A stretch of DNA of 64,000 nucleotides from the NCBI GenBank assembly GCA_001986395.2, contig MQVO02000013.1:868001-932000 (forward strand). The letters are read 5' to 3'. Below the pieces are notes generated by a model. That model ran no database searches. It saw only the letters and a list, made by a program, of their open reading frames with translations, and was not told the DNA's origin. The translations under genes and the position numbers were made by a program. This DNA comes from Irpex lacteus. Its lineage: Eukaryota > Basidiomycota > Agaricomycetes > Polyporales > Irpicaceae. The stretch's first letter is position 1, and the number at the start of each line of letters is the position of its first letter. Below are positions 20,779 to 32,064 of this stretch, piece after piece.

Positions 20779-21645
20779 ATGGCAACGACGGGTATCCAAG
20801 TCATAGAGACATTCCTCTCCTTGATCCCACGTTGTCTCAAACCAATCATGTTCCGCATCGCTGTGCGATTTGGCCGTCGGTTGTACCACAACATCATGCG
20901 CCTCCCTTTCAACCTCGTACTCAAAGTGTCTTCAAGAATAAGCTTGAATGAGGCACATGCCCTACAATTCGTGAACTCGATCCACGGCGTTCACGCGCCA
21001 CACTTGCTCGACTATGCAGCCGACACTGAAAAAGTTTATACTCTCATGACATGGATAGATGGTGAATGTGTCGCCCACATATGGGAAGAACTCACGACTA
21101 CCGACAAGAACCGAATTGTCGTAGAACTACGCACCCAGTTACGCGCCATGCACAATCAAACTACCAATCGTCAGCGAACCATAGCTTTTGCATCTGGGCA
21201 GCCCATGTGGGATCCTCGTGTTCCTTGGGTCGCAGAGGGGCCACAGATCTTCCACACTTGTCAAGACTTCTTCCGTCAAGTGTGGCTTGGCATGGACTTT
21301 CCTCGTTTCAAAGATACGCTGCGACCTGCAATACTTCCACTCATTCAGCGCGAAGACGTTCCTATCGTCTTCTGCCACGCGGACATACTGCCGAAGAACC
21401 TCATCCTACCCGATGGGTTCAAGTTGAAGAAATGGAGAGAAGGCTCTAATCCCTTAGGTATCATCGACTGGGAGTATGTAGGTTGGATGCCGCTGCCATG
21501 GGAGGCACTCAAGGCCACTTGGATGTGCTTTGATAGGGACGAAGACGAATGGTACGGGATGATGCAGGAGGTTTTTGATGAGTCTGCAGCAGAGTTAGAG
21601 GCGGATTGGCTGTGGAGAACTAAATCTGGCATTCCCATTGTCTGA
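20779..21645 (+). CDS. APH-fold phosphotransferase (kinase-like), 288 aa
   Basis: A single-exon protein of the aminoglycoside phosphotransferase / choline-kinase-like superfamily, which is widespread and expanded in basidiomycetes with mostly unknown substrates. Conserved elements are VFCHADILPKNLIL, equivalent to the catalytic HxDxxxxN loop, and LGIIDWEYVGWMPLPWE, equivalent to the metal-binding IDWE/D motif. VYTLMTWIDG matches the hinge region. The N-terminal lobe begins after about 35 residues, with NLVLKV as the likely Lys strand. No glycine-rich nucleotide loop is obvious, which is normal in this group. Antibiotic resistance should not be inferred. Confidence 0.85.
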   Translation: MATTGIQVIETFLSLIPRCLKPIMFRIAVRFGRRLYHNIMRLPFNLVLKVSSRISLNEAHALQFVNSIHGVHAPHLLDYAADTEKVYTLMTWIDGECVAHIWEELTTTDKNRIVVELRTQLRAMHNQTTNRQRTIAFASGQPMWDPRVPWVAEGPQIFHTCQDFFRQVWLGMDFPRFKDTLRPAILPLIQREDVPIVFCHADILPKNLILPDGFKLKKWREGSNPLGIIDWEYVGWMPLPWEALKATWMCFDRDEDEWYGMMQEVFDESAAELEADWLWRTKSGIPIV

Positions 21646-21916
21646 TAGACCGCTCCGAGTGCGTGAAAATTTGAACATGCTCACTAATGGCCCCCATCGA
21701 CGTTTGCTGTGGTAATGCATTACCATCATTGACTTTAGCAAACTCTCGGTGAATTCGTTCAGCTTGAAGAAGGCGGCCTCAGGCTGGAAGTCGCCGGATT
21801 AAATTTCAAGTGTAGAGACTCGAGGCAAGTGAAAGCATACGATCAAGCAATACAGCAGATATTATATAGCAGCAGAGCAACGCAGTCAGATGAATGTTCA
21901 GTCCTCAGGGCTCATC
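21646..21916. other. Convergent spacer
   Basis: 271 bp between convergent genes, with AT-rich stretches near 21850 suited to 3' end formation. Confidence 0.4.
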
Positions 21917-23432
21917 CTAGGGGATTTGTTTCGCTACCCAAGAATGCTTCAAGGCCTGAGCAGCAGTAATTCTCCCAGCGGGATCGATACGCAGCATCGA
22001 CATCAACAACGACGCCATCTCCTTGGCCTCGTCTTCAGGTATACGAACCTTCATCAACGCCTCATGCATGACGGTCGGTGGGAAGTCGACCGTGACTAAC
22101 GGGCGACCTGTGAACGAGGGCGAAGTCACCTATATTGCACTCGGTAAAGTGTTGACAAGAATCTTGAAACACACCTTCTTCTTCAAAGTACCGCCTCGAT
22201 TTACTCCCTTCGACACGCATCCTTTGAGGTATCGGTCCGCACACAGAGGTGATTTGAGCCAAGTGCATCGTTCCAGGATCGACATCGACACCTTCGAGTT
22301 TAAATAGCGGAGCGAACAGCGATTGACCGACGACGAATTCGTACAGCTATGATGTAGTGTTAGTAAGCCGAATACAGAATATACTGCCAGTGACATTCAA
22401 GGCATGTACTCACGAGACATCCGAGGTTCCACATGTCTGCTGGTGTGCCCCACGGAAGGCCAAGTATGACTTCCGGGGCACGCAAGGCGGACGGCTGGAT
22501 GAGTGTGGCGAATGGTTTGTCTACTGGGTTAGCTGTACAAGCAATTAAATACGTCCGACACCATAAAGATGGACATCACAGAGTTGCACGCACCGTGCCC
22601 TAGGTCGATGAGTTTGAATGCGGCCGTGTAAGGGTCCCAAAGCCCAGAATCGTCAGCTATCGCATCTCGAGAAGAGTCTGATGTCAGAGGATCTGTGAGG
22701 AGGATATTGTCTGGTTTTATATCTATCGCGCAGAGCGAGTGAGTGCGTAGCCTGCAGTGTATTGAGTTCAATAACAAACCTGTATGGACCAGCCTGCAAT
22801 CCTCATGCAAGTACGTCAAGGCCAGCAAGACATCTCTTGTTACCTTTTTGATCAAATCGGTCGGGAGAGCAAACCTGACGCCTTTCTCATTACGCCACAG
22901 CATGTCCATAGAGTCCCTCAGGCGTTCAAGGACCAAACATATATGTGTTCCGTTGGGGCCCTCAATCCTAAAATGACCTAATAGTTGCTGAATGTGCGAG
23001 TATCCTGGATGACTGGGATTCTTCGACTTGACGAGCTCTAAAGTTCCGAGCTCGTCGAGAGCACTGGGGCCAGACGTACAGTCGGCGGTGAGGATCTTGA
23101 GCGCCACAGCTGTGTTCGATCTAGAAAATGTCATGAGCCCGAGGGCACAAGTATAAGTATCCGTGCCAAAGCGTGTGTGCGTACGAAGTATCCGTAGCTT
23201 CCCATACGGTAGAAAACCGGCCCCAACCGAGTGCTCCGCAGACCTTGAAGCGTTCATTGTATACATCGCCAATGCTGACGGGATGGTATCCACCGGGACA
23301 GTATCTGTCCAAAGGCTCGCCTTTGATCAAAGTAACTCGCGGCTTGTGTCTTGGAGGCTGAGATGAACCCAGTCTGTGCGGAATTGCGCGAGTGACACTG
23401 CTAGCGATGCGTTTGACGAAGGCGGAAAGCAT
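21917..23432 (-). CDS. SRPK-like (CMGC) protein kinase
   Basis: The catalytic domain has SR-protein-kinase signatures: entry motif YCPGGYHPVSIGDVYNERF, glycine loop GALGWGRFSTVW, catalytic Lys in VALKIL, catalytic loop HTDIKPDNILL (HTD rather than HRD, as in SRPKs), and DLG instead of DFG (KLIDLGHG). Further exons give LIQPSALRAPEVILGLPWGTPADMWNLGC and the C-lobe LYEFVVGQSLFAP, ending in ITAAQALKHSWV. About five introns interrupt it. The spacer insert that separates the kinase lobes in true SRPKs is short here, so it is one of the compact SRPK-like kinases that are numerous in Agaricomycetes. Substrates are unknown. Confidence 0.85.
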
Positions 23433-24121
23433 CGCACTGGCAATGTCTGAGGAGAGCTAGATTTATGAGACGGTAAACGCGTGCTCGGATTGCCCACGCG
23501 AGACAGTGGTCCGGGGATAATGGCGTTCACCTTAATTCGAGATACGATATTGGCAAGTTGGTGTTGACAACCCAAAACCTCGTCGACGCGGCCACTCAGG
23601 CTGGCACACGGCGCGATACTTCAAGTTCAAAGTACCCTCGCACTATTTGAAGCAATCTAGAAAAGAGCCTCTGAGTGAGAGTTTACCGAAGCGGCCTCAC
23701 GATCTGACCTAGTCAAAATGAATCTCTTTACCGTACTGGTAGCTGCGCTGTATCGATATTGTCGAACCCACACGCGATACTTAGACTGTTAGTGCAGCTG
23801 CATGTCACGGTATGCAACATGGGTTCAACTTGGGGCGCTTATACTTTACTCTAATATGAGTGCCTGTCGTCGCGACAGATCGTGAATAAGTAGCAAATCC
23901 AACAGGTTTTAGACGTTCATGTTTGTTCAAAAATGGGGCTAGCTGGTGTACACTGGTGGTATAGCCCTGCAAGGAAAGCTAACACATCGCTATGCGTGTT
24001 AACGAGCCCACAAGTATCATCTGTATCACTTCGTTGCATTTTTACTCCACATATATTCACACATTTCAACAACAATTCAGCACTTCCTCCTCCAACACTA
24101 GCTGCTCCAAGTCTCTTTAGA
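23433..24121. other. Kinase upstream region / carboxypeptidase 3' flank
   Basis: About 690 bp between two minus-strand genes. It should contain the kinase promoter. A plus-strand open frame at 23933-24238 mostly overlaps the carboxypeptidase 3' exon antisense and is rejected. Confidence 0.45.
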
Positions 24122-26557
24122 TTAGAAATCCGCATCGGACCAGTTGAGGATCAGCTTCGTATGGAACCTGACTTTCTCGACGAGCGCGTCAACGTGGATA
24201 GCTACAACATTCCGTTCCTCATCAGTATTTGTGATTAAATTGAAAAGAGTGAGATAAGAGGAAGGCAAGACGGACCTTCGTTGACAGTGTGCGCGCCGTT
24301 GTACATTGCCTCGGAGGGCAAGTGTCCGTACCGGAAGATATGCTTTGTGAGGTTCCAGTACGACTTTGTATCTACAAAGTATTAGGGCAGTTAGTCAATA
24401 TATCGCTTAAGACTAGGATTAGCGAGAGTGAAGGAGGAATACACACCAGTATTACCTGAAAAAAACCGTGTCAGCCCCATTTACACCTACAACCCCCAAG
24501 GAAACAAAGCACTCACCAAGCGCAAGCCCAGGCGAAGTCACCACCTTCTTCCCACCATACACAGGACTAGCCCTCAACGCCGCCTGAATAGTCCCCTGCA
24601 AAACCCTCCAAGGCCTCACATCCCCATCCGTCCGCTCCTCCGTCGGCGTCCTCGGCGCCGGCTCCAACGCGTTCCCCCACGCATCCTCCAATCTAATCAC
24701 CCCCTTCCCCTCCTCCCCCTTAAACTTGACATCACCGAAGGCATTCAAAGTGAGGTTGAACTGTCTAGCGACGGGCAGCACAACAGAAGCAAAGCGGTCT
24801 TGAAGATCGCGTACGGAAGAGGCCTCGCCGATCCTATGATTAACAACCGCCTCCACCCTCTCAGGCAACGCATTCACCTTAACACCCCCCACCACCAAAT
24901 CCACCGCCTGCGTCGTCCCCAGCAACGCCTTCGCCTGCGCCCCTAGTACACCCGGTTGAGAGACAAGCGCATCGGCGAGCTGGGCGAGCGCCTCGTCGGA
25001 GTGGGCGGCGAGGAGGGTGAGGTTGCGGATGTGGGAGGGGAGGTTGGGGCCGTGCGTGGCGGCGCATTGGAGTTGGAGGAAGGCGGTTGAGGTGCGGGGG
25101 AGGGTGTAGGGGTGGGGGGAGGATTCGAGGGCGGTTATTGTTGAGGCGAGGATGCCGATTGCCTGTGGGTGTGGGTGGAGAGGTCAGAGATGAGGAAGAC
25201 AAAGGGACGAGAAAGGCGAGAGTGGAAGTGAGAGACGTACGGTGTGAGGGGGAGGAACGCTCGAGTGTCCGCCGGGGGTGCTGACTGTGACTCGGACGTC
25301 GAGGTAGCCTTTCTCGCCTGTAGCGGGACCAGCGAATAGGACGTCACCGCCGTATTCGAGTCCAAACCCAACTATATATAACAAAAGAAAGTCAAAAAAT
25401 ATGAGATTGCTTCTCTGAGGCATTGAAATAAGAAGACTGACATCCTTCGTCAATCAGAGCTGCGAACGAGTCCTGACCGTATTCTTGCTCGAGGTATTTG
25501 TAGATGTGCCTTGCACCCTAAAACGCCACACCTAGTTGGTTAACGGCAATGAGGAATACGAGAGGGTAGGGCGTACGTAGGTACCAGACGACTCCTCGTC
25601 GATACCGAACCCAAGGACGAACGTGCGCTTGGGCTTGAATTCCTGGTTAAGCAGCGCCTCAATCGAGGACCTACGGACGAAAATTCAGTACTAGTACGAG
25701 CTTGTTACGAGCTTGACTCGAGGAGGAAGAACGTACAGAACGGATGTAATGTCGGATTTGTCGTCGCACGAGCCTCTTCCCCATATCCACGTGCCTATGC
25801 CATACTATACGTCAACCTCTGAAATAAAAAGGAGGGGGGAGAGGATGCGTACCGTCGTTGTGACCGGAGAACGGCGGATGCGTCCATTGGTCGACTGTGG
25901 ACGGTTCTACAGGTACGACATCTGCATGTAACAGCGGTGGTTTTAGGTGTTGTGAAGGAGACGAGAGGCAGGAGATTTAAAGGATACCTTGGTGCGCGGT
26001 GATGAGGACGGGCTTGAGGGACTCGTTTGAGCCTTTCCAGTGGAATACCAGGTTATACTGGTTCACGATGGTCACGTCTAAAGACTTGAAGCTGGTAGTG
26101 AAGGGTTAGCTGCATTGCCTTGGGAAAGGAAGTTGGAACTTACACTGTGGGATATAACCTCCTGAGCTCGGCGTGCAAATCCTCGAAGACCTCCCAATGA
26201 GGGTCCTCTCCAACGGGTTTGAAAGTCTCACTTGATACAGACCTTGCATGATACCCTCAGTCACTATACATCCAGATGACACTAGTACTGGTGGACTCAC
26301 GGGACGCGAATGATAGCACTCAGCGCATCGTTCGTCTTCGCCTTGAATTCGGGGGTGTTGTACAGCTCCTCGAGTGCCTTGTCGACCTTTGTGTCCTTTG
26401 GTACGAGGATATCGTACTGCTTGCACGCCTCTGACTCGGATGATGCGAGCTGGCCATGGATGTCTAGGTTCGCAGCAGGAGATAGTGGTGTCTGTCCTGT
26501 GACATACGAGGCGACAGCCTGCGCCAGGGCAAGTGCGACCAGAGCCTTGCTGAGCAT
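24122..26557 (-). CDS. CPS1: Carboxypeptidase S-type M20 metallopeptidase
   Basis: A vacuolar or secreted Gly-Xaa carboxypeptidase of family M20, which removes C-terminal residues from short peptides for nitrogen use. The N-terminus (MLSKALVALALAQAVASY) is a signal peptide or anchor. The metal-binding motifs are visible in order: LITAHQDVVPVE, TWIWGRGSCDDKSD, GFGIDEESSG and ALIDEG, followed by the dimerisation/lid region with TPGGHSSVPPPHT and a C-terminal metal site near NGAHTVNE. At least nine short introns are present. The gene is divergent from the Zap1-like factor, with 583 bp between starts. Confidence 0.88.
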
Positions 26558-27140
26558 CGTTCCCCTTCGTCGTGAACGCGCGAACGTTGAGATGCAACTC
26601 GTTATCTATGCGTAAGTCAGGTCACGTCAGTCGTCGCAATAACACGCGCCGCCGCCCGACGTTCGGTACCCGGTCGTGGGCCGTGTGGGACCTGGTGTGC
26701 CTGGCGGCCGACGCTGCATGTGCAACGTTTATCGTGGGAAGTCCGAGCAGGGCCGGCGGAACTGATTGTGCCCAGCGTTTGGCGTGTGTTCCGTGGGTAG
26801 GCACCGGGAGTTGGTCGAGTCTGGGAGATGCAGATAACTGTCAGCGGCTGTCTATCAATGTTATCTTGTGACCGTGGCCAGCTACTCTCTTGTTCTCTTC
26901 GTTTATAGTCGTTTGTAGTCGTTCGTAGTCTTCATTCCTGTAGTTCACTGAGCATAGAGGTGACTATGCAGGCGGGACATGTCGCTGGTGATATATGGAG
27001 ATCGTGATTGGCTTGCTTACCTCAGCAGGAGCGGGATGGCAGGAGACGGCGCCTGTTTAGGGATGTAAGTTTGAAGAGTACCCTCACGGTCGCGAACACA
27101 TTCCAGCAAGCACCTCCTCAGTCATCATCAACCACACTCT
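26558..27140. promoter_or_regulatory. Divergent CPS1 / zinc-finger factor promoter region
   Basis: 583 bp between divergent starts. It contains repeated TCGTTTGTAGTCGTTCGTAGTC-like short direct repeats at 26898-26930. No other gene is seen. Confidence 0.5.
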
Positions 27141-29731
27141 ATGAGGATGCATTTACTCTTTCCTCCACGCCCTGCTCGCAGACCGCCTCAGCCACCATCC
27201 CCGAGCCCTGCCCCGCCGCCGTCGCTCCAGGACCGCTACGCATCACTGCATTTTTCAGATATAAGGTCCACCTTCGAAAAACATATCCAAGAAGACCACT
27301 GCGACCAGTGCTGCATGCAGGAATCACTCGACGCTCCATGTCGCTCGCTCGCTGACCTCGCCATCGATACCGCAACTACCGACCAGCCCTGCGAAGAGTG
27401 CATCCAGGAGTGCGAGGAGGAAGACTGCCAGGTCCAGCTCACTGAACAGTGCACGGATCAGTGTGTCGTCGTCCCCTGCAACGACGCACACCACGACGCT
27501 CTCCCACAGAGCACCGCAGATTTCATGTGCGTGGATGGCACAGACTGCTCCGCCCTCGACAATTTTGTAAGATTAAGATCGTCTCCTTCATTATCACTCA
27601 CACTCAAACTAATCACCATCTCGCAAACAGCTGCAGTGTTGTGCAAACATGGACTACCACCAGCTGTTTCCCGACTCCAAGCCGCTACCAGTGTCCAACG
27701 TCTCCTCGTCCTCCTCCCAATGGCCCGCCTTCACAGACCCCATGTTCCAAAGCTACATGCCCACCGCCCCGTCTCCCCCAAGCAGCATGCAGGGCTCTCT
27801 CTACTACACCGACTCCGCCTCCTCGACCCCCCAATTAGCCGCTAGCCCGATCACAAATTTTCAGGCCGATCCCAGCCCGGGGCCTCAGCCGCAAATGAAC
27901 GGGACCTCCATCGAGCAGCAGCAGGCTCCTCCCGCCCAGCAGCAGCAGCACCGATGCATGTGGGCCGAATGCGGCGCGACGTTCCCCACTATGAACGACC
28001 TCGTCGGGCACGTCAACCTCCAGCACCTCCGCTTGCCTCCCGCTCCTCAGGAACAACCCACCGTGCACCAGCAGACCTATCAGCAGTTTGCTCATGACCA
28101 GCAGCTGAACAACAACAATCAAAATAATGGTGGTGGTGGTAATAATGGACAGATGGACCCGTCGTCCCTGGCGTGTTTGTGGGCGGACTGTCGTGTGTAC
28201 CCCACACCCGCGTCGATCCCTGGTCCGTCCATGGGCGACCAGGCGAACAATATCATCGGGATACTCGCTAGCCACCTCATGCAGGACCATCTCGGTCTCA
28301 CAGCTTCATCCGCCCCCGTCCCCGCCCCCTCCACCACCTCCTCTACTACCACCACTCAACACCAAGCGAAACAGCGCACACGCACACGCACACGCACACC
28401 CTCCCTCACCCTCTCCTCTCACTCCAACCCCAACTCCCTCTCCAACTCTCTCTCCAACCCCCACTCCAACTCTCTCTCCCATGCTTCCCATGCTCAACGC
28501 ACACCAACACCCTCCCCACCAACCCCCGCCCCCGAACACGACTGCACCTCCCCCTCCGCGCACATCTGCCGCTGGCGCCACTGCGGCGAGACGTTCTCCT
28601 CCTGCGACGCGCTGACGGCGCATATCACGAGTGCGCATGTTGGAGGCGGGAAGGCGCATTATGAGTGCTTTTGGGAGGGGTGTCGGAGGAATTCTGAGGG
28701 TGTTACGGGTGCTGATGGCGATGGAGGGAGTGGGGTGAGTGGTGGAGGAGGGAGTGGTGGTGGAGGAGGAGGAGGAGGCAGTGGAGGATTGGGAGGAGGG
28801 TTGGGAGGCTTCTCGAGTAAGCAGAAGATTTGTAGGCATTTGCAGGTGAGACTACAGTTCGCTAGTCTCAGAGATTTCGCTGATTATTATTTTGTGTTGG
28901 TTGGTGGGTGGTGTAGAGCCATACGGGACACAGACCGTTCCAGTGTAAGATATGCCAGCAGAACTTCTCGGAGGCGGCTACGCTAGCGCAGCATATGCGT
29001 CGGCATACTCAAGAAAGTGTGTTTCCCCCCTCCAAGCTTTCTCTCTCTCCTCCTTCCCTCTCTCCCTCTCCTCTTCTCCCTCCCTCTCCTTCTCCCTCAC
29101 CTTCACCTTCTCTTCCTTCTCTCCTTCTCCCTCCCTCTCCTTCTCCTTCTCCTCTCCTCCTCCCCCTCCTTCTCCCTCTCTTTTTCTGATGATTAACTGA
29201 CGAACAATTCTTAACGTAGAACCATACGTATGCGACTTCCCAGGCTGCGGCAAGTCCTTCGCCATCACGGGCGCACTTACCATCCACAAACGCACGCACA
29301 ACGGGCACAAGCCGTTCAAGTGCACGTTTTGCGATCGCGCGTTTACTGAGTCGTCCAATTTATCGAAGCATGTGCGTACACTCCTTCCCTCCCCTCTTTC
29401 CTCTCTTCCTCTCCTTCCTCTCTTTCCTCTCCTTCCTCTCTTTCCCCTCCTATTAGCCTTCTTTTTCGCACCAGATCAAGTTTGCTCATGCGGCGTTAAT
29501 TTCATTTCGTAGTTGAGAACGCATACAGGCGTACGTCCGTACCCGTGTACGGAGCCAGGATGTGCGAAGACGTTCGCGAGGCCGGATCAGCTGGCGAGAC
29601 ATATGACCGTGCATAGGAAGAAAGCCGGTGGTGTTGGTGGCGTTCAAGTCGGTGGTGTCGGTAGTAGTGGAAGAGGGAATACTAGTGGTGCGGATGTTGT
29701 GAAGGCGGGCGAAGTCGACGTGAAGGCGTAA
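27141..29731 (+). CDS. Zap1-like C2H2 zinc-responsive transcription factor
   Basis: The finger order resembles yeast Zap1, the activator of zinc-uptake genes. Fingers 1-4 have C-x4-C pairs followed by Trp-type contexts (CMWAECGATF, CLWADC, CRWRHCGETFSS, CFWEGC). Fingers 5-8 are canonical, with TQEKPYVC and TGVRPYPC linkers and the ESSNLSKH helix seen in Zap1 finger 7. Finger 8 (CTEPGCAKTFARPDQLARH) is extra. An N-terminal segment before the first intron carries about 18 Cys, including CDQCC, CEECIQEC and CVVVPC; it may act like the zinc-sensing activation region of Zap1. Finger 2 has a loop insert, and finger 4 is split by a Gly-rich insert. Introns 29017-29220 and 29372-29512 are CT-expanded. 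The start at 27141 is the first ATG in frame; the true N-terminus is uncertain. Confidence 0.72.
29023..29195 (+). repeat. CT-rich simple repeat in zinc-finger gene intron
   Basis: CTCTCCTCCTTCCCTCTC-like units fill intron 29017-29220. A second tract fills 29383-29450 in the next intron. Both are pyrimidine-rich on the sense strand. Confidence 0.88.
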
Positions 29732-30041
29732 CTCCTTGAAGATGTGGAGTTTCGAGAGGAAGCGGCCAGTGAGAAGAAGCGGCGTAAGTTATGCTGTGTT
29801 TATGCCAATGTGACGCTTTTATCCCATGCTTAGGTTTCGCTGCTGCTTGTTTGCCATTGCTACTCTTTGTTGATACTCACTACTACTGAAGATTAAAAAT
29901 TGTGTATACGTATCATGACGATTCTGTATTACGAGTATATGAACATAAATAGCATATTACTACCTCCGTCTCTAACAACTCGTCAGGGAATAAAGACAAG
30001 ATAGGGGTATATTTATTTACACTAGAAGAAGCAACAGCACA
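29732..30041. other. Convergent spacer
   Basis: 310 bp between the zinc-finger factor and the F-box gene, AT-rich near 29890-29960, consistent with 3' ends. No gene is seen. Confidence 0.45.
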
Positions 30042-31202
30042 CTAAATTTCTACGACTTTCACCCCATGAGTAGCACAAAACGTCTTCAACCTCCTCCTAG
30101 CCCTCTCCCTCTCCTGATTAACAACAGGACACAACAACGCCTGCATCTCCCTCGTACACGTCTGGTCCCTCCCTCCACACACACTCCTCGCAGCCACAAG
30201 CCAATCCTCACTGCACGTCTGCCGTCTCGTCGCCCTGGACCGTGCGTCCGCAATAACCACCGTACGCACCCAAGGCGGGACGACGGGCAATTCGACGAAC
30301 TCGTCGAATGTTACTTCTCGTGCTGACTGGCAGGCTTCGAGCATCCCTGCGACGAAGGACGTCGTTGCGCCGAAGACGCGTAGTTTCTTGATGTGCGGGG
30401 TTGCAAAACGGCCGAATGGGTGGGGTGTCACTTCGTACCGCCACCTTAAATCTTCCAATACGCCTTTGCCTCGAACCTCACCATGGCCCTCGTGTTCCTG
30501 CGCCTGTCCATGTGTTTGCCACTCATTCCTGCGACCCCGCTTCGTATGCAACTTCATGCTCTGCAACGCAGGTGAGAACCGAAACCTTACATCCAACTCC
30601 TCCACCTGCCTGGGCATCGGCACCAACCTCCTCTGATCAAAAATATCATCAAACCCCCAGTCCATATACTCGATCTTGATGCTCTTCAAATTCGGCACGC
30701 TCCCCGTCATGAGATCGAGCATGTACAACGTCGAGGAGATCGCCTGGGTGCTACTGTCCCCCGACGAGTAGAGCCGAATGGCGGGCTTGGTGTCGGGGGC
30801 GCAGGAGGCGCGGGCGTCGACGTGGAAGGTGAGGGTGCGGCAGAGGGTGTTGGCGGTTTGGGAGGCGTTGTTGGGGAGGAGGAAGTCGGAGTTGGATTCG
30901 GTGGGGGAGCGTGTGCGCAGGAGGCGCAGGTAGTGGCCCGCGTAGGAGGAGGAGGTTATGTGGACGTTGGTGAGGGCGAGGCGGATGAAGAGGGAGAGGA
31001 AGGTGTGGGAGGTGAGGCAGAGGGAGGTGAAGATGGTTATGCGGTCTTTGGGGCGCAGGTCCATTGACCATACCTCGGAGAGGATTTGTTCGATGAGCTC
31101 TACTGGGAGTAGAGGTGGCGAGTGGATGTCGTTTGACTCTAGAGAGCTGTTGTGGCGCTGGGCTTCGTGAGGCTGCATTGCTGTAGTTGAGGGTGAAGAC
31201 AT
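30042..31202 (-). CDS. F-box-like protein
   Basis: A single-exon protein with an N-terminal F-box-like motif (LPVELIEQILSEVWSMD) and a C-terminal region without clear repeats, as in the large basidiomycete F-box family whose members recruit substrates to SCF ubiquitin ligases. The open frame reaches 31268, but I favour the Met at 31202, which leaves a Ser/Thr-rich lead of about 37 residues. The body is hydrophobic and Arg-rich with LKSIKIEYMDWGFDDIF, typical of these LRR-like proteins. Substrate is unknown. Confidence 0.65.
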   Translation of the reverse strand: MSSPSTTAMQPHEAQRHNSSLESNDIHSPPLLPVELIEQILSEVWSMDLRPKDRITIFTSLCLTSHTFLSLFIRLALTNVHITSSSYAGHYLRLLRTRSPTESNSDFLLPNNASQTANTLCRTLTFHVDARASCAPDTKPAIRLYSSGDSSTQAISSTLYMLDLMTGSVPNLKSIKIEYMDWGFDDIFDQRRLVPMPRQVEELDVRFRFSPALQSMKLHTKRGRRNEWQTHGQAQEHEGHGEVRGKGVLEDLRWRYEVTPHPFGRFATPHIKKLRVFGATTSFVAGMLEACQSAREVTFDEFVELPVVPPWVRTVVIADARSRATRRQTCSEDWLVAARSVCGGRDQTCTREMQALLCPVVNQERERARRRLKTFCATHGVKVVEI

Positions 31203-32064
31203 AATGTGGCGAGCAGTAAGCAACCCTGGCACATTATATGGGCCACCAAGGCGGTGAACTCCGTGCATCGGTCTGGGCGGAAGGCGGGATCTGTTGTCTC
31301 GATCAAAGGCCTTTTGGTTCCGAGTACCGAAGGCCTCAAGACCAAACGACCTGGGTCACGCCCTGCAAAAGGCTTGGTAAGAAGCAAGGACGGAGACAGA
31401 AACCAAGCTGACCAAGGCTTACTGTACGTCTGCATTCTTGGCGAGCCTGGAAGTCGCATTTCCATCAAGAGGTCGGAGGGCAAGCCGCTAGAATGGAGTT
31501 GCAGCGCGCGTACATAAACATACACAACTATACATAGCCGCCACATCATGGAAGGTAAGGAACCGAGAAGACGTCATTCGTGTTCGATCATGAAGGTATA
31601 GAGGGCCTTGTTGGTAGTTGCCGAGTATTTCTCAGGTTCGTAGAATCTGCGGGATCGAATCTGCAATTCCACGAGTTTAAGTTAGACGATCTAGAACTTT
31701 TAGTTGTGCTCCGAGAGCGGCCATAGCAGATTAATGGGACAGAAAGGACATCCAAGACATGCATTAGTGGGAATTATCATAGTCACAATGGATTTAGCAT
31801 ATATCGAGCCAGGAGAGGGGCGAAGTCTTGCCAATGGGATACCGGACGTGACGGTCAGAAACGAAACGAAATCATATAGCGGACAATTACCGGATACGGC
31901 AGTCCAATCGGCTCGGCAATTCCCGCGCCAATCTGGAACGACCCGTCGTCCATCAGGCACATTGCTATGTCTTTTCTGTTTATCATTCACATAGCTTCGC
32001 AATAAGGTCCTAGTAATTCCACGATACAAAATATATATCAAGCAGGGAAAAACGCGAAGAAGTC
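31203..32064. other. Intergenic region, no firm gene
   Basis: About 860 bp between two minus-strand genes. A minus-strand open frame at 31700-32071 ends in a Cys/Pro-containing hydrophobic stretch, but I found no coherent spliced model. The right end contains the 3' end of the cytidylyltransferase-like gene. Confidence 0.4.

Noticed and set aside
20779..21645. Antibiotic-resistance interpretation of the APH-fold gene
   Set aside because: APH-fold phosphotransferases are abundant in basidiomycetes, mostly with unknown small-molecule substrates; nothing here shows drug modification.
23933..24238. 101-aa plus-strand open frame
   Set aside because: Its right half is antisense to the last exon of the carboxypeptidase gene, and no domain is visible.
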